Shown here piece by piece: positions 9,514 through 19,163 of a DNA stretch of 64,000 bases (its first letter is position 1; each line of letters begins with the position of its first letter). The stretch covers positions 1 through 64,000 of the forward strand of contig NZ_PSWS01000003.1 of the NCBI RefSeq assembly GCF_002932875.1, in the 5' to 3' direction. The translations under genes and the position numbers were made by a program. This DNA comes from Rathayibacter tritici. GTDB lineage: Bacteria > Actinomycetota > Actinomycetes > Actinomycetales > Microbacteriaceae. A model generated the notes under the pieces. That model ran no database searches. It was not told where the DNA came from and saw only the letters and a program-made list of their open reading frames with translations.

Positions 9514-10899
9514 TCAGGACCCGTCGGACTCCTTCTTCTTCGCAGCGGCGGCAGCGGCGGCCGCGCGGTCGGTGGCCTCGGCGCTGTCGCGGAAGGCGCG
9601 CCGTGGATCCTGCAGCGCACTCATCGGCGAGAGATCGCGCGGAGTGACGGCGTCGACGAGCCAGCCCGAGATGATCCGCCACTTGCGGTCCAGGGTCGGC
9701 ATCGCCGCTCCATGGTAGGCGCGGTGGGCCAGCCACGCCGGGAGGCCGCGGAGTTTCACTCCCTTGATCAGGCCCGCACCCTTGCCGATGCCGTACTCGG
9801 CCACCGTGCCGACGGAGGCGTGCCGGTACTCCTCCACCGTGCCGCCGGTGAGGTCGGCGATGATGTTGCGCGCCACCAGCTTGGCCTGCCGGACGGCGTT
9901 CTGCGCGTTCGGCGGGTAGTAGGCGGGCTGCTCGTCGGCGGTGAGATCCGGCACCTGCGCGCCGTCGCCGGCTGCCCAGGCTCCGCCGACCGGCTCGCCG
10001 TCCTCGCGGATGACGCGCAGGCGGGCATCGGCCATGACGTGGCCCTTGGGTCCGCGCGGGGCGTCGGTGGCATCGAGGATCGGGTTAGGCTTGACGCCCG
10101 CGGTCCAGACGATCATCGCGGTCGGGATGCGTTCGCCCGACGAGAGCTCGACCACACCGTCCTCGCAGGTGGGCATCGTGGTCTTCAGGTGCACGTGCAC
10201 GCCGCGCGAGCGGAGGTGGTCGAGCGTCCACGACGAGAGCTCGGGGCCGACCTCGGGAGCCACCCGATCCAGGGCCTCGACCAGATGCCAGGTGACGTCG
10301 CCCATGGAGAGCGAGGGCTGCACCGCGAGGGTCTTCCGGCTGAGGTCGAGCAGCTCGCTCAGGGCCTCGACGCCGGTGTAGCCGCCGCCGATGAAGACGA
10401 AGGTGAGCAGGCGGCGGCGCTCGGCCGGGTCGGTGGTCAGCGCGGCCTTCGCGATGTTCTCGATGACGCGGTCGCGCAGGTGCGCCGCCTCCTCCACCGT
10501 CTTGAAGCCGATGCCGTGCTCGGCGAGGCCCGGGGTCGGGAAGGTGCGGGTGACGGCTCCGAGTGCGAAGACGACCTGGTCGAACTCGATCGTGCGGGTC
10601 GTGCCGTCCATCGCGGCTACGGTGGCGCTGCGCTCGGCGAGGCTCACACCGGTGATCGCGCCGCGGACCACTCGCGTGCGCTTCAGTGCGGAGACGAGCG
10701 GAACCGTGACGTGACGCGGTTGCACATGTCCACCGGCGACCTCGGGCAGCAGCGGCTGGTACGTCATGTAGGGGTTCGGCTCGACGACGGTGACGTCGAT
10801 CGGCGCCTCCCCCCGCCGCTTCTCCAGCCCCCACGCCGTGTACAGGCCGACGTAGCCCCCGCCGAGGATGAGGATGCGCGTCGTACGGGATGCCGTCAT
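9514..10899 (-). CDS. ndh: Type II NADH dehydrogenase (NAD(P)/FAD oxidoreductase)
   Basis: 461 residues. The FAD-binding GxGxxG reads LGGGYVGLYTAW at the N-terminus. The second dinucleotide fold for NADH is FIGGGYTGVEALSELLDL near residue 170. AAGDGAQVPDL is the C-terminal FAD contact, and the quinone-site-like segment YYPPNAQNAVRQAKLVARNI follows. NDH-2 transfers electrons from NADH to menaquinone at the inner membrane face without pumping protons. The C-terminus ends in an Ala/Lys-rich tail. The gene stands alone, converging with pirin 21 bases away. Confidence 0.92.
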   Translation of the reverse strand: MTASRTTRILILGGGYVGLYTAWGLEKRRGEAPIDVTVVEPNPYMTYQPLLPEVAGGHVQPRHVTVPLVSALKRTRVVRGAITGVSLAERSATVAAMDGTTRTIEFDQVVFALGAVTRTFPTPGLAEHGIGFKTVEEAAHLRDRVIENIAKAALTTDPAERRRLLTFVFIGGGYTGVEALSELLDLSRKTLAVQPSLSMGDVTWHLVEALDRVAPEVGPELSSWTLDHLRSRGVHVHLKTTMPTCEDGVVELSSGERIPTAMIVWTAGVKPNPILDATDAPRGPKGHVMADARLRVIREDGEPVGGAWAAGDGAQVPDLTADEQPAYYPPNAQNAVRQAKLVARNIIADLTGGTVEEYRHASVGTVAEYGIGKGAGLIKGVKLRGLPAWLAHRAYHGAAMPTLDRKWRIISGWLVDAVTPRDLSPMSALQDPRRAFRDSAEATDRAAAAAAAAKKKESDGS

Positions 10900-10969
10900 G
10901 TCCGTTCCCTTCTCGCACCCGGCGCCGGACAGGCGGAGCCGGATAGTACTGAGGACGCTCTGACGCTAC

Positions 10970-10988
10970 GCGCGCCGCGGTGGCGCGC
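10970..10988. terminator. Short GC hairpin between the AraC gene and ndh
   Basis: GCGCGCC (10970-10976) pairs perfectly with GGCGCGC (10982-10988) around a 5-base loop. It lies 75 bases beyond the AraC stop and 71 bases upstream of ndh, without a T-tract. The remainder of 10900-11062 shows no gene. It could be a weak terminator for the regulator gene or part of the ndh leader. Confidence 0.3.
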
Positions 10989-11062
10989 ACAGGGACTTGC
11001 GTGGCGCGGCGGGTCGCGACACTCTCCGCACCTCGGCCAGACCCGCCGCGGCCGCCGACCGC

Positions 11063-12025
11063 TCAGCCCACCTCGCGCCCGTCCGGCTGGAGTCGCCTGC
11101 GGTACTCGGATGGCGACAGACCCGTCTCGGTGACGATCGCGCGCCGGAGCCGGTCCGGCGAGGTGAACCCGGTGTTCCGGGCGATGTCCGCGAGCGGGAT
11201 GTCCTCACCGGCCGCTTCGACGAGGCGGAGGGCGTTCCTCGTGCGGACGCTCTGCAGGAGGTCGCGCAGGGTGGTGTGACGCTCCTCGGCCACGGCTCGT
11301 TGCAGAGAGCGGAGGCTGACCCGGCAGCGCTGCGCGATCACGCTCGGGTCGAGCCGCGGGTCGGCGAAGTCGGCGAGGACCACCTGCACCGCCGCCTCGA
11401 CCATGTCGCGCGGGCCCGGCCGGCCGAGCGCGTCGTCCTGCCGCTCGGCGCCGAGGACCCGGCCGAGGCGCAGCAGCGTGCCCTGGAGGTACTCCGCCTG
11501 CCCCGCGTGGTCGATATCGAGGTCGGCGAGGAACGCTCGGAGCAGGGTCCGCGCGGTTGCCGTGACGGGTGAAGGCGGTAGACGCCGCGACGCCTGATTG
11601 CGGTGCATCCGGTCACCTCCGATCTCGTCGATGCAGAGCACGAGGAATCGCACCGGCCGCTCGGCCTGCAGCACCACGGGCTCCTGCTCGGAGAGGGCGA
11701 GCGCACCGTCGCTCACCACGACGACGCCCGCCTCGGCCTCGACCGTGAGCGCCCCTTCCATCGGCAGCACGAACACGGAGACGTCGCCGCCGGCACGATC
11801 GCCAGGCCAGCACGCCGAGAACGCGGTAGAGGCCACGTGCAGCACGCGCACGCGATCCACCGAGCCGACCAGAAGGTCCATCCGGAACCCCTGCGGCGGC
11901 TCGGCCGTCAGATCGAGCGTGCGCCGCACCGAGGCCAGCCCGTCCGCGCCGCGCAGGCGCACCGAGCGCACTCCCGTGCCCATCGGCACGCTGACGGGGT
12001 TGAGCAGGGTCGAGCGAGGGATCAC
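11063..12025 (-). CDS. AraC family transcriptional regulator
   Basis: 320 residues from GTG 12025, chosen because GGAG precedes it by 5 bases; an ATG at 12100 would add 25 residues of non-conserved look. The N-terminal two thirds resemble the AraC_binding_2 ligand domain found with activators of small regulons. The C-terminal 100 residues hold two helix-turn-helix units: PSVIAQRCRVSLRSLQRAVAE and IPLADIARNTGFTSPDRLRRA, followed by GLSPSEYRRRL. The gene lies just downstream of cls on the same strand. Its target is unknown. Confidence 0.85.
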   Translation of the reverse strand: MIPRSTLLNPVSVPMGTGVRSVRLRGADGLASVRRTLDLTAEPPQGFRMDLLVGSVDRVRVLHVASTAFSACWPGDRAGGDVSVFVLPMEGALTVEAEAGVVVVSDGALALSEQEPVVLQAERPVRFLVLCIDEIGGDRMHRNQASRRLPPSPVTATARTLLRAFLADLDIDHAGQAEYLQGTLLRLGRVLGAERQDDALGRPGPRDMVEAAVQVVLADFADPRLDPSVIAQRCRVSLRSLQRAVAEERHTTLRDLLQSVRTRNALRLVEAAGEDIPLADIARNTGFTSPDRLRRAIVTETGLSPSEYRRRLQPDGREVG

Positions 12026-12113
12026 CGTGACTCCGTTCCTGATGCGGAGCCCCCTGCGCCGCGCAGCGAGCCTACAAGATGTGAGGCTTGCTCGCGACAT
12101 CCGTTGTGGGGGT

Positions 12114-13589
12114 CTACTGCAACGCGGAGGTGAGTCGCGCCAGATTGTCGAGCAGGGTCGAGCGGAGCGGCTGCTGCCGCCACTCGCGCAGAGTCAGCTC
12201 CCGGGAGTGCTCGCGGTAGTCCTGCTGCACCTGCCGCAGGTCCTCCACGAACTCCGAGCCGCGCACCATCAGCGAAACCTCGAGGTTGAGAGTGAAGGAG
12301 CGCATGTCCATGTTGCTCGAACCGATCACGGCGACGTCCTCATCGATGGTGAAGTGCTTCGCGTGCAGGATCGTGGGCTTGCGGTACATCCAGATCCGCA
12401 CGCCCGCCGTCAGTAGCGTCTCGTAGTAGGAGCGCTGCGCGTGATAGACCACTGCCTGGTCGCCGATCTCGGAGACGAAAAGCTCCACGTGCACGCCCCG
12501 CCGGGTTGCCGTCGTGATCGCGTAGAGCATCGCCTCGTCCGGCACGAAGTACGGGCTGGTGATGATGATCGACTTCTGCGCCGAGTAGAGCAGCGTCAGG
12601 AACAGGCGCAGGTTGTTCTCGCCCTCGAACCCCGGCCCGCTCGGCACCACCTGGCAGTCGATCGTGTCGCGCTGCTGCAACGCCTCCATCGGCTCCGACT
12701 CGCGCAGCAGCAGTTCGTCGGTCTCGCTGTACCAGTCGGTGATGAAGATGGCGTTGATGCCCTGCACCACCGGCCCCTCCAGGCGCACCATCAGATCGTG
12801 CCAGTGCAGGCCGCGGCGGATATTGCCGCGCTTGTTGTAACTGGAGTCGACGACGTTCTGCGACCCCATGAATGCGGCGTTGCCGTCCACGATCAGCAAC
12901 TTGCGGTGATTGCGCAGGTCCGGCCGCTGATACTGCCCGCGCCACGGCCGCACGGGCAGCATGTACGACCACGTCGCGCCCGCCCGCTCGAGTGCGCGCA
13001 ATCGACGGTGCGTCCCGCTGTAATAGCCCGGTACGCGGATCGACGCGATGTGATCGAGCAGGATTCGCACCGTGACGCCGCGGGCCACGGCGCGGTCCAG
13101 GGCGTCGAAGAAGGGCGCCGTGGTCGAATCGGCGGCAAGGATGTAGAACTCGCAGTGCACATAGCGGCGGGCCCGATCGATCTCGTCCGCCATTGCTCGG
13201 ATGGTCTGCTCGTAGTCGCCCTGGAGGCGCGCGTCGTTGCCGCCCACCAGCGGCATCGCGCCGAGGTTGCGATTGAGGGTGACCACCGACTCCAGCCATT
13301 GCGGCCACGGGTGCTCCCGGGCGACCCGGTCGATGCCATCCGTCGACTCCAGAATGAACCGGTTGATCTCCTGCTGCTTCCGGCGGCGCTTCCGCGGCAG
13401 CCGGTAGCTCCCGATGAAGAGGAAGAGCAGGATGCCGAGGTAGGGGATCAGGAAGATCGCCATCAGCCAGGCCAGGCCCGTCGTGGGGCGGCGGTTGCGG
13501 GGAACGACGATGACGGCGATCACGCGCACGACGAGTTCGACGACGACGGCCGCGATCGGGAGGATCACCGCCCAGTCCGGTGCGCGCAC
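12114..13589 (-). CDS. cls: Cardiolipin synthase
   Basis: 491 residues from GTG 13589 with GAGGAGG 5 bases upstream. Two N-terminal membrane helices (PLDc_N type, residues about 5-60) precede two phospholipase-D modules. The first HKD motif is NHRKLLIVDGNAAFMGSQN near residue 230 and the second is LHAKHFTIDEDVAVIGSSNMD near residue 410. The enzyme condenses two phosphatidylglycerols, or a related lipid pair, to make cardiolipin in the membrane. Both HKD motifs are intact, so it should be active. Confidence 0.93.
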   Translation of the reverse strand: MRAPDWAVILPIAAVVVELVVRVIAVIVVPRNRRPTTGLAWLMAIFLIPYLGILLFLFIGSYRLPRKRRRKQQEINRFILESTDGIDRVAREHPWPQWLESVVTLNRNLGAMPLVGGNDARLQGDYEQTIRAMADEIDRARRYVHCEFYILAADSTTAPFFDALDRAVARGVTVRILLDHIASIRVPGYYSGTHRRLRALERAGATWSYMLPVRPWRGQYQRPDLRNHRKLLIVDGNAAFMGSQNVVDSSYNKRGNIRRGLHWHDLMVRLEGPVVQGINAIFITDWYSETDELLLRESEPMEALQQRDTIDCQVVPSGPGFEGENNLRLFLTLLYSAQKSIIITSPYFVPDEAMLYAITTATRRGVHVELFVSEIGDQAVVYHAQRSYYETLLTAGVRIWMYRKPTILHAKHFTIDEDVAVIGSSNMDMRSFTLNLEVSLMVRGSEFVEDLRQVQQDYREHSRELTLREWRQQPLRSTLLDNLARLTSALQ

Positions 13590-13656
13590 CGCGCCTCCTC
13601 GTTCGTCGTGCGGAGCCGTTCAGGTGGCGCGGGAGGCACCCGTGCGGCGGCGGTGG

Positions 13657-13839
13657 TCAGGACACGTCGCGCGGCGGCAGGCCGCGGCGTTGACGCTCGC
13701 GGGCCTCGATCCGGTCGTAGGCGCGACGCTCGTTGCGATCCGAGCGCAGGACGGCGCGCATCACGAACCAGAAGATGAGTCCGACGGTGATCGTCGGCAC
13801 GAGGGCCCACAGCCCCTGGTTCCACAGCTCCCAGTCCAT
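13657..13839 (-). CDS. Small membrane protein, 60 residues
   Basis: One hydrophobic segment (about residues 10-30, LWALVPTITVGLIFWFVM) is followed by a strongly basic and acidic tail rich in Arg and Glu. Short proteins of this shape are common beside cls or lysS in Microbacteriaceae and have no assigned function. It lies 67 bases upstream of cls on the same strand and may share its transcript. It is judged real from the clean membrane-plus-charged-tail layout. Confidence 0.6.
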   Translation of the reverse strand: MDWELWNQGLWALVPTITVGLIFWFVMRAVLRSDRNERRAYDRIEARERQRRGLPPRDVS

Positions 13840-13922
13840 GCGGCGATCCTACCCGCGGCATCGGCGCGGCAGCCGCGTGCCCGGGGACTCGTGCACGCAG
13901 CGGCCTTCGCAGGCGCTGCCGG

Positions 13923-14921
13923 CTACTGGCTCTCGACCGACTTGTTCAGCGCCGCCGCGTCCGAGTTCAGACCCTCCAGCTCCGAGCGCAGGCCGTCGTA
14001 GACGGCGATGTCGGCGTCGATGGCGGCCCGGGTCGCGTCGAGGGCCTGACTCCGGGCGAGCAGATCGGCACGCTCGGCGTCGAACGCGGCGGTCGATCCG
14101 AAGCCGCCGCTGTCGGCCCGGGAGTTGAAGCCGTCGATCTCGACATTCAGCGCGTCGTACTCGGCAGTGTTCGCAGCGATGCGCGCCGTCAGATCGGCGT
14201 ACATGGTCTCGATCCGGGACACCAGATCCTCGATGCGGTTCTCGAGGTCGGTGAAGACCGCCTCGTAACGCGCGTTCAGCGCAACGACGACGGAGCGGTC
14301 ATCGAAGAACTCGGCGTAGTGCTCCTCCAGCGCAGGCGGCAGATCGGCCACCTCGGTTCCGAGGATCGAGTGCAGCTCGTTCACGCGCTCGCCGAGTCCC
14401 CCGGTGCGGTAGAGCTCGAGGCGCTCCGCGATCGTGCCGTCCTGCGGAAGGGTCGCGTAGACGGCCTCGAGCTCGTCGCCCAACTCGGCCTGCTCCTGCG
14501 CGTCGAGCCGCACCCACGCGGCGTGCAGCATCTCGTGCGCGGCCGTGACGTCGCGGACGCCGTCGAGGTCGGGGTTGGTGACGTCCGAGATATAGATGCT
14601 GGTGCCGGTGTAGCAGCCGAGCACGATGTCGTCGGACGCGCCGTAGCCGCAGCGGTCATTGAATCCGGTGGTCGGCTCGACCGACGGGCTCGACGCGTAA
14701 TAGAGGGCCCGGCCCCGCTCGGACATGGCGGTCCGCTCGGCGAACCCGGCGATCGTGGCGTCGGGTGTGAACGCCTCCGCTGCCCGCCGGTCGGCGAGGG
14801 CCCTGCCGACGTCACCGGAGGAGGTGAGGGCGGTCGCAGCGACCGCCGTTCCCACTCCGAACTGCGCGATCGTGAGGACGACGGCCGCTGTCGTCGCGAC
14901 GATGCTCGATGCCCTCACCAT
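13923..14921 (-). CDS. Secreted coiled-coil protein with HExxH-like motif
   Basis: 332 residues from ATG 14921, which has GAGGGGG 6 bases upstream. It has a signal peptide of about 28 residues. A central segment reads DVTAAHEMLHAAWVRL, giving HEMLH, the HExxH pattern of zinc peptidases, with two cysteines shortly before it (DRCGYG, VLGCYTG). The C-terminal half is a long predicted coiled coil (ENRIEDLVSRIETMY onward) ending in SVESQ. No known family was recognised with certainty. The motif suggests a cell-wall or extracellular metallopeptidase, but a third zinc ligand could not be placed. Confidence 0.65.
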   Translation of the reverse strand: MVRASSIVATTAAVVLTIAQFGVGTAVAATALTSSGDVGRALADRRAAEAFTPDATIAGFAERTAMSERGRALYYASSPSVEPTTGFNDRCGYGASDDIVLGCYTGTSIYISDVTNPDLDGVRDVTAAHEMLHAAWVRLDAQEQAELGDELEAVYATLPQDGTIAERLELYRTGGLGERVNELHSILGTEVADLPPALEEHYAEFFDDRSVVVALNARYEAVFTDLENRIEDLVSRIETMYADLTARIAANTAEYDALNVEIDGFNSRADSGGFGSTAAFDAERADLLARSQALDATRAAIDADIAVYDGLRSELEGLNSDAAALNKSVESQ

Positions 14922-14967
14922 GTGTCCCCCTCGCCGAGCCCGCCGCACGCGCGCGACGCCTCACAAC

Positions 14968-16557
14968 CTACTTGACGAGCGGAAACAGGATCGTCTCGCG
15001 GATCCCGAGGCCGGTGATCGCCATCAGCAAGCGGTCGATGCCCATGCCCATGCCGCCCGTTGGCGGCATGCCGTGCTCGAGGGCGCGGAGGAAGTCCTCG
15101 TCCAGGCGCATCGCCTCGTCGTCGCCCGCCGCGGCCTGGCGGGCCTGCTCCACGAAGCGCTCGCGCTGCACGACCGGGTCGACCAGCTCGGAGTAGCCGG
15201 TCGCCAGCTCGAAGCCGCGGACGTACAGGTCCCACTTCTCCACCACTCCGGGGATGCACCGGTGCGCGCGTACGAGCGGCGAGGTGTCGACGGGGAAGTC
15301 CATCACGAAGGTCGGGCGCGCCAGGCCACCCTTCACGAAGTGCTCCCACAGCTCTTCGACGTACTTGCCGTGGGTGGGCACGGGCACCTCGACGCCCTCG
15401 CGCGCGGCGAGGGTCTGGAGTTCGGCGAGGTCCGTCTGCGGAGTGATCGTGACACCGGCCGCGAGCGACAGGCTCTCGTACATCGAGATGCGGTCCCACT
15501 CGCCGCCGAGGTCGAACTCGGTGCCGTCCGCCCAGGTGACCACGTGCGAGCCGGCGACGGCGTGCGCCGCATTCTGAATCAGCTCCTGCGTGAGGTCGGC
15601 GATCGAGGTGTAGTCGCCATACGCCTGGTACGCCTCGAGCATCGCGAACTCGGGCGAGTGCGTGGAGTCGGCGCCCTCGTTGCGGAAGTTGCGGTTGATC
15701 TCGAAGATCCGGTCGATGCCGCCGACGACCGCGCGCTTCAGGTACAGCTCGGGAGCGATGCGCAGGTACAGCTCCGTGTCGAACGCGTTGGAGTGCGTGG
15801 CGAAAGGCCGGGCCGAGGCGCCGCCGTGCATCACCTGCAACATGGGGGTCTCGACCTCGAGGAAGTCGTGGGCCGCGAAGGTGCTGCGCAGCGACGCGTT
15901 CACCCGCGCGCGCGTCACAACGGACTCGCGGGCCTGGGGCCGCACGATCAGGTCGAGGTAGCGCTGGCGCATCCGGGTCTCGTCGCCGAGCTCGTTGTGC
16001 AGGTTCGGCAGCGGCAGGATCGCCTTCGAGGCGACGGTCCAATCCGACACCCAGACGCTCAGCTCGCCGCGCTTGCTCGAGACGACCTCGCCCTCCACGA
16101 AGAGGTGGTCGCCCAGGTCGACCAGCTCCTTCCACGCGGCCAGCGACTGCTCACCGACGTCGCCGAGTGAGACCATCGCCTGGATCCGCTCGCCATCGCC
16201 CGCCTGGAGCGTCGCGAAGCAGAGCTTGCCCGTGTTGCGCTGGAACACCACACGGCCCGCGAGACCGACGCGCTCGCCGGTCTTCACGTCCGGTTCGAGG
16301 CCCTCGTGGCGCGCGCGGACGGCCGCGATGGTGTCCGTGACTCCGACCGCGACCGGGTACGCGCCAGCACCGAGGTCGTCGCCCGCGAGCTCGAGCAGGC
16401 GCTCGCGCTTGGCCAGGCGGACGGCCTTCTGCTCGGACGCCTCCTCCTGCGCGGCACGCTCTGCGGCGGTCCGCTCGGAGTCCGTCGGCTGAGGGTCGGC
16501 CTGCAGGGCGTCGGTCGGGGCGTCGGGGGCGTCGGGAGTGTCGGGAGTGTCGGCCAT
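14968..16557 (-). CDS. lysS: Lysyl-tRNA synthetase, class II
   Basis: 529 residues. An acidic, Ala/Pro/Asp-rich N-terminal extension of about 50 residues precedes the OB-fold anticodon-binding domain ([19 protein letters not shown]). The class II core has motif 2 as [24 protein letters not shown] and motif 3 as [15 protein letters not shown] at the C-terminus. It charges tRNA-Lys with lysine. It follows panC by 41 bases on the same strand, the arrangement seen at the end of the folate/pantothenate operon of related genera. Confidence 0.97.
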   Translation of the reverse strand: MADTPDTPDAPDAPTDALQADPQPTDSERTAAERAAQEEASEQKAVRLAKRERLLELAGDDLGAGAYPVAVGVTDTIAAVRARHEGLEPDVKTGERVGLAGRVVFQRNTGKLCFATLQAGDGERIQAMVSLGDVGEQSLAAWKELVDLGDHLFVEGEVVSSKRGELSVWVSDWTVASKAILPLPNLHNELGDETRMRQRYLDLIVRPQARESVVTRARVNASLRSTFAAHDFLEVETPMLQVMHGGASARPFATHSNAFDTELYLRIAPELYLKRAVVGGIDRIFEINRNFRNEGADSTHSPEFAMLEAYQAYGDYTSIADLTQELIQNAAHAVAGSHVVTWADGTEFDLGGEWDRISMYESLSLAAGVTITPQTDLAELQTLAAREGVEVPVPTHGKYVEELWEHFVKGGLARPTFVMDFPVDTSPLVRAHRCIPGVVEKWDLYVRGFELATGYSELVDPVVQRERFVEQARQAAAGDDEAMRLDEDFLRALEHGMPPTGGMGMGIDRLLMAITGLGIRETILFPLVK

Positions 16558-16598
16558 AGCGGGTCGCGGTTCTTTCGGTTCGGGGCGGACGGCCGCGA

Positions 16599-17447
16599 TC
16601 AGGCGAGCAGGATCGGGGCGTTGTCGAGGAGGCGGGTGGTACCGACGATCGCGGCGACGAGCACGAGGGCCGGGCCGCGGTGGTCGGCGTCGACCGGGAG
16701 GAACGTCGCGGGGTTCACGACGACGAGGTAGTCCAGCCTAACGAGCGGTTCATCCCGCGCGACGGCGCGCGCCGCGTCGAGGGCCGCGTCGGCACCGCCG
16801 TCGGCCGCTCTCACTGCGGCGGAGAGGAGGCGCGGCAGCGCGAGGCCCGCGCGACGCTGCTCCTCGTCGAGGTAGCGGTTGCGGCTGGAGCGGGCGAGCC
16901 CGTCCTCTTCTCGCACGATGTCGACGCCCTCGATCGCGACGGGCAGGTCGAGGTCGCGGACCATGCGGCGCACGAGGAACAGCTGCTGCGCGTCCTTCTG
17001 CCCGAAGACCGCGACATCCGGCTGGGCGATGTTCAGGAGCTTGGTGACGACGGTGAGCATCCCGTCGAAGTGCCCCGGCCGCGCGCTGCCCTCGTAGAGC
17101 GCGCCGACCTCGCCCGTGACGACCCGCGTGGAGGACGGGCCGTCCGGGTACATCTCGGCGACCCCGGGGGCGAAGACGAGGTCGGCCGCGGCCGCCTCGA
17201 GCAGCGCCGTATCGCCCGCGAGGTCGCGGGGGTAACGGTCCAGGTCCTCGGTCGGGCCGAACTGCAGCGGATTCACGAAGACCGACACGACGACGACGTC
17301 GGCCAGCTCGCGGGCCCGCTCCACGAGCGCGAGGTGCCCGGCGTGCAGCGCCCCCATCGTCGGCACGAGCGCGATGCGCCGACCGGCCCGCCGCGCCTCC
17401 CCCAGCCGCTCGCGGAGGTCGCCGATGCGCTGGATGGTGCTGATCAC
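16599..17447 (-). CDS. panC: Pantoate--beta-alanine ligase
   Basis: 282 residues from GTG 17447. The nucleotidyl-transferase HIGH-type motif is [17 protein letters not shown] near residue 28, followed by [16 protein letters not shown] and by [12 protein letters not shown], which replaces the KMSKS loop. It joins pantoate and beta-alanine with ATP to give pantothenate, the precursor of CoA. In relatives panC directly follows a DUF2520 gene; here that gene is 8.5 kb away, beyond the lanthipeptide locus, so panC needs another promoter or read-through from the ABC genes. Confidence 0.96.
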   Translation of the reverse strand: MISTIQRIGDLRERLGEARRAGRRIALVPTMGALHAGHLALVERARELADVVVVSVFVNPLQFGPTEDLDRYPRDLAGDTALLEAAAADLVFAPGVAEMYPDGPSSTRVVTGEVGALYEGSARPGHFDGMLTVVTKLLNIAQPDVAVFGQKDAQQLFLVRRMVRDLDLPVAIEGVDIVREEDGLARSSRNRYLDEEQRRAGLALPRLLSAAVRAADGGADAALDAARAVARDEPLVRLDYLVVVNPATFLPVDADHRGPALVLVAAIVGTTRLLDNAPILLA

Positions 17448-17497
17448 CCGTCGATGCTACCGGCGGGGCTGCGATGCCCCTGCCTCCGGCCCTCTTC

Positions 17498-17514
17498 GCA
17501 GGGACACCGCGGTG
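17498..17514. repeat. Left-edge copy of a palindromic 17-mer bounding the lanthipeptide locus
   Basis: GCAGGGACACCGCGGTG matches 25934-25950 with one mismatch at the fifth base. Its 3' ten bases (CACCGCGGTG) are a perfect palindrome. The copy lies between panC and the last ABC permease gene. The rest of the 17448-17635 gap shows no convincing gene. It may be a recombination scar, an attachment-like site or a regulator site. Confidence 0.55.
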
Positions 17515-17635
17515 GCTCTGGTGGGAACCGAGCAGGTGGCCGGAGCGAACCAGACGGCGATGGCGGCGTGACGTGGTGCGCTGATCGGCGGGGCGTCTGG
17601 GCGGGGCGGGGCGTCTCGGCGAGTGCCGCTCCCTC

Positions 17636-18382
17636 TCAGCGAAGCTTGACGACGCGGAGCGCGACGACCGAAAGCCACGTCAGCGCCGCCGCGAGCGCGA
17701 TCGCGGTCGCAACGAGCGGCACGACATCGTCGGCCGTGAGTCCCCCGGAGCCGACGAACGCGGTGGAACCGAGGTTCAGCGCCCGCGTGGCGAGTGCCTG
17801 CGGCAGGACGTAGCCGAGCGGGCGGAGCACCGTGGACGTAAGCGCGGCGACCCCGACGACGCAGCCGATGAGGCAGAGGGCGACAGGCGCCGCGAAGGAT
17901 CGCAGCAGCATCGACAGGAGTGATTGCACGGCGATAAGAGGAAGAGCCGCGACGAGGGCGACGAGCCCCACGACGGCGAACTCCCACGGGAACGGCCCCG
18001 CCAGATGGAGGACGACGGTTCCCGAGATCGCGGTACCTGCGACGAGGACCGCCTGCATGACGGCGGTGGGCAGGAGGACAACGGCGATTTTCGCCAGCGA
18101 GAGCCGCGAAGCTCCGGCGGCGGACGTCAGCACGAGATTCCAGTTCGTGCCGCGGTGCTCGACGCGCCAGACCGTGGCCGTCAGCAGGCTGATCCCCAGT
18201 GAATAGAAGATCAGTCCGTAGAAGAGCACGACCTGCGAGGTGAAGGACCCCCACCCCGAATCGAGCACCTCGGTGTTGTTTCCGAGGTTGATCGTGCCGG
18301 TGACGACAGCGAGGATCGGCAGAATCAGAGCGACGATCCAGGTGCTGGATCGTTTGAGTTTCGTGAGTTCAGCGCGAAACAT
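17636..18382 (-). CDS. ABC-2 type permease of the lanthipeptide locus (LanG/E-like)
   Basis: 248 residues with six hydrophobic segments and no nucleotide-binding motif. The N-terminus (MFRAELTKLKRSSTWIV) is typical of the short permeases that pair in lantibiotic self-protection transporters such as SpaEG or NisEG. The gene follows the other permease by 4 bases and ends the ABC unit. The probable role is to expel the mature peptide from the membrane (immunity) or to export it, together with the ATPase. Its sequence differs clearly from its partner, so the pair is a heterodimer. Confidence 0.82.
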   Translation of the reverse strand: MFRAELTKLKRSSTWIVALILPILAVVTGTINLGNNTEVLDSGWGSFTSQVVLFYGLIFYSLGISLLTATVWRVEHRGTNWNLVLTSAAGASRLSLAKIAVVLLPTAVMQAVLVAGTAISGTVVLHLAGPFPWEFAVVGLVALVAALPLIAVQSLLSMLLRSFAAPVALCLIGCVVGVAALTSTVLRPLGYVLPQALATRALNLGSTAFVGSGGLTADDVVPLVATAIALAAALTWLSVVALRVVKLR

Positions 18383-18386
18383 GGGA

Positions 18387-19163
18387 TTATCCTCCGATGC
18401 GATCGAGACGGTGAAGTCCCACCGAGAAGGCGGCAGCGGCGAGGATCAGGAACCCGACGATCCAGTCGTAGGGCGCCTGGAGATAGACCACGGCGTCGCC
18501 GGACTGCCCGGCCTGCGAGATAACGGCGTAGTACCCCCAGGGAATGACCCGGCTGACGGAAGCAGGACTCAGCAGCGAGAATGCCGCGAGGAACGCGCCG
18601 ATCATCCCGACTCCTACGCTGACGAGCTGGTTTTCCAGGCGTGCGGCGAGCCAGATGTGCAGCGCGCAGAACGTGATGTCGAGCAGAAGAACGAGCCCGG
18701 TGTACACAAGCCAGGGCAGAGGATCGAGGGGCGCGGTGATCCCGACGAGGAGGCCGATGCCGATCACCAGGAGCGTCTGACAGGTGACGGCAGGCGCCAG
18801 CAGGAGAGCCAGAGCGCAGAGTTTGGCGCGACAGAGGCTCGACCGGCTGCGCCCGGAAGTGGCGGCGAGATTCCAGCCGGACCCTGAATGCTCGATGTCG
18901 GTCTGTCTACTGGCGAGCACGGCTGCGACGATCGGTGAGGTGAGCGCCACGATCATGGTGTAGCTGAGCAGCAGTGTCGGCCAGGGCGACGCGTCCGGAT
19001 CATCGAAGGTTGCCCGAGCGCCGCCAGAGAACAGAGAGGCGGAGCTGAGGGCGGCAGCAGCACCGACGAGACCGATCAGGAGCGGGATCGCCCGCAGCCG
19101 CCGCATCTTGCGGAACTCCAACGCCACGGAGCCCGTCAGCCGTCGTGTCCGTGGACGCGTCAC
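18387..19163 (-). CDS. ABC-2 type permease of the lanthipeptide locus
   Basis: 258 residues from GTG 19163, overlapping the ATPase stop in a GTGA. It has about six hydrophobic segments, and the N-terminus SVALEFRKMRRLRAIPLL resembles the first membrane entry of LanE/LanG permeases. Together with the downstream permease it should form the membrane part of a three-component transporter. No peptidase domain is present, so it cannot by itself remove a leader peptide. Confidence 0.82.
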   Translation of the reverse strand: MTRPRTRRLTGSVALEFRKMRRLRAIPLLIGLVGAAAALSSASLFSGGARATFDDPDASPWPTLLLSYTMIVALTSPIVAAVLASRQTDIEHSGSGWNLAATSGRSRSSLCRAKLCALALLLAPAVTCQTLLVIGIGLLVGITAPLDPLPWLVYTGLVLLLDITFCALHIWLAARLENQLVSVGVGMIGAFLAAFSLLSPASVSRVIPWGYYAVISQAGQSGDAVVYLQAPYDWIVGFLILAAAAFSVGLHRLDRIGG

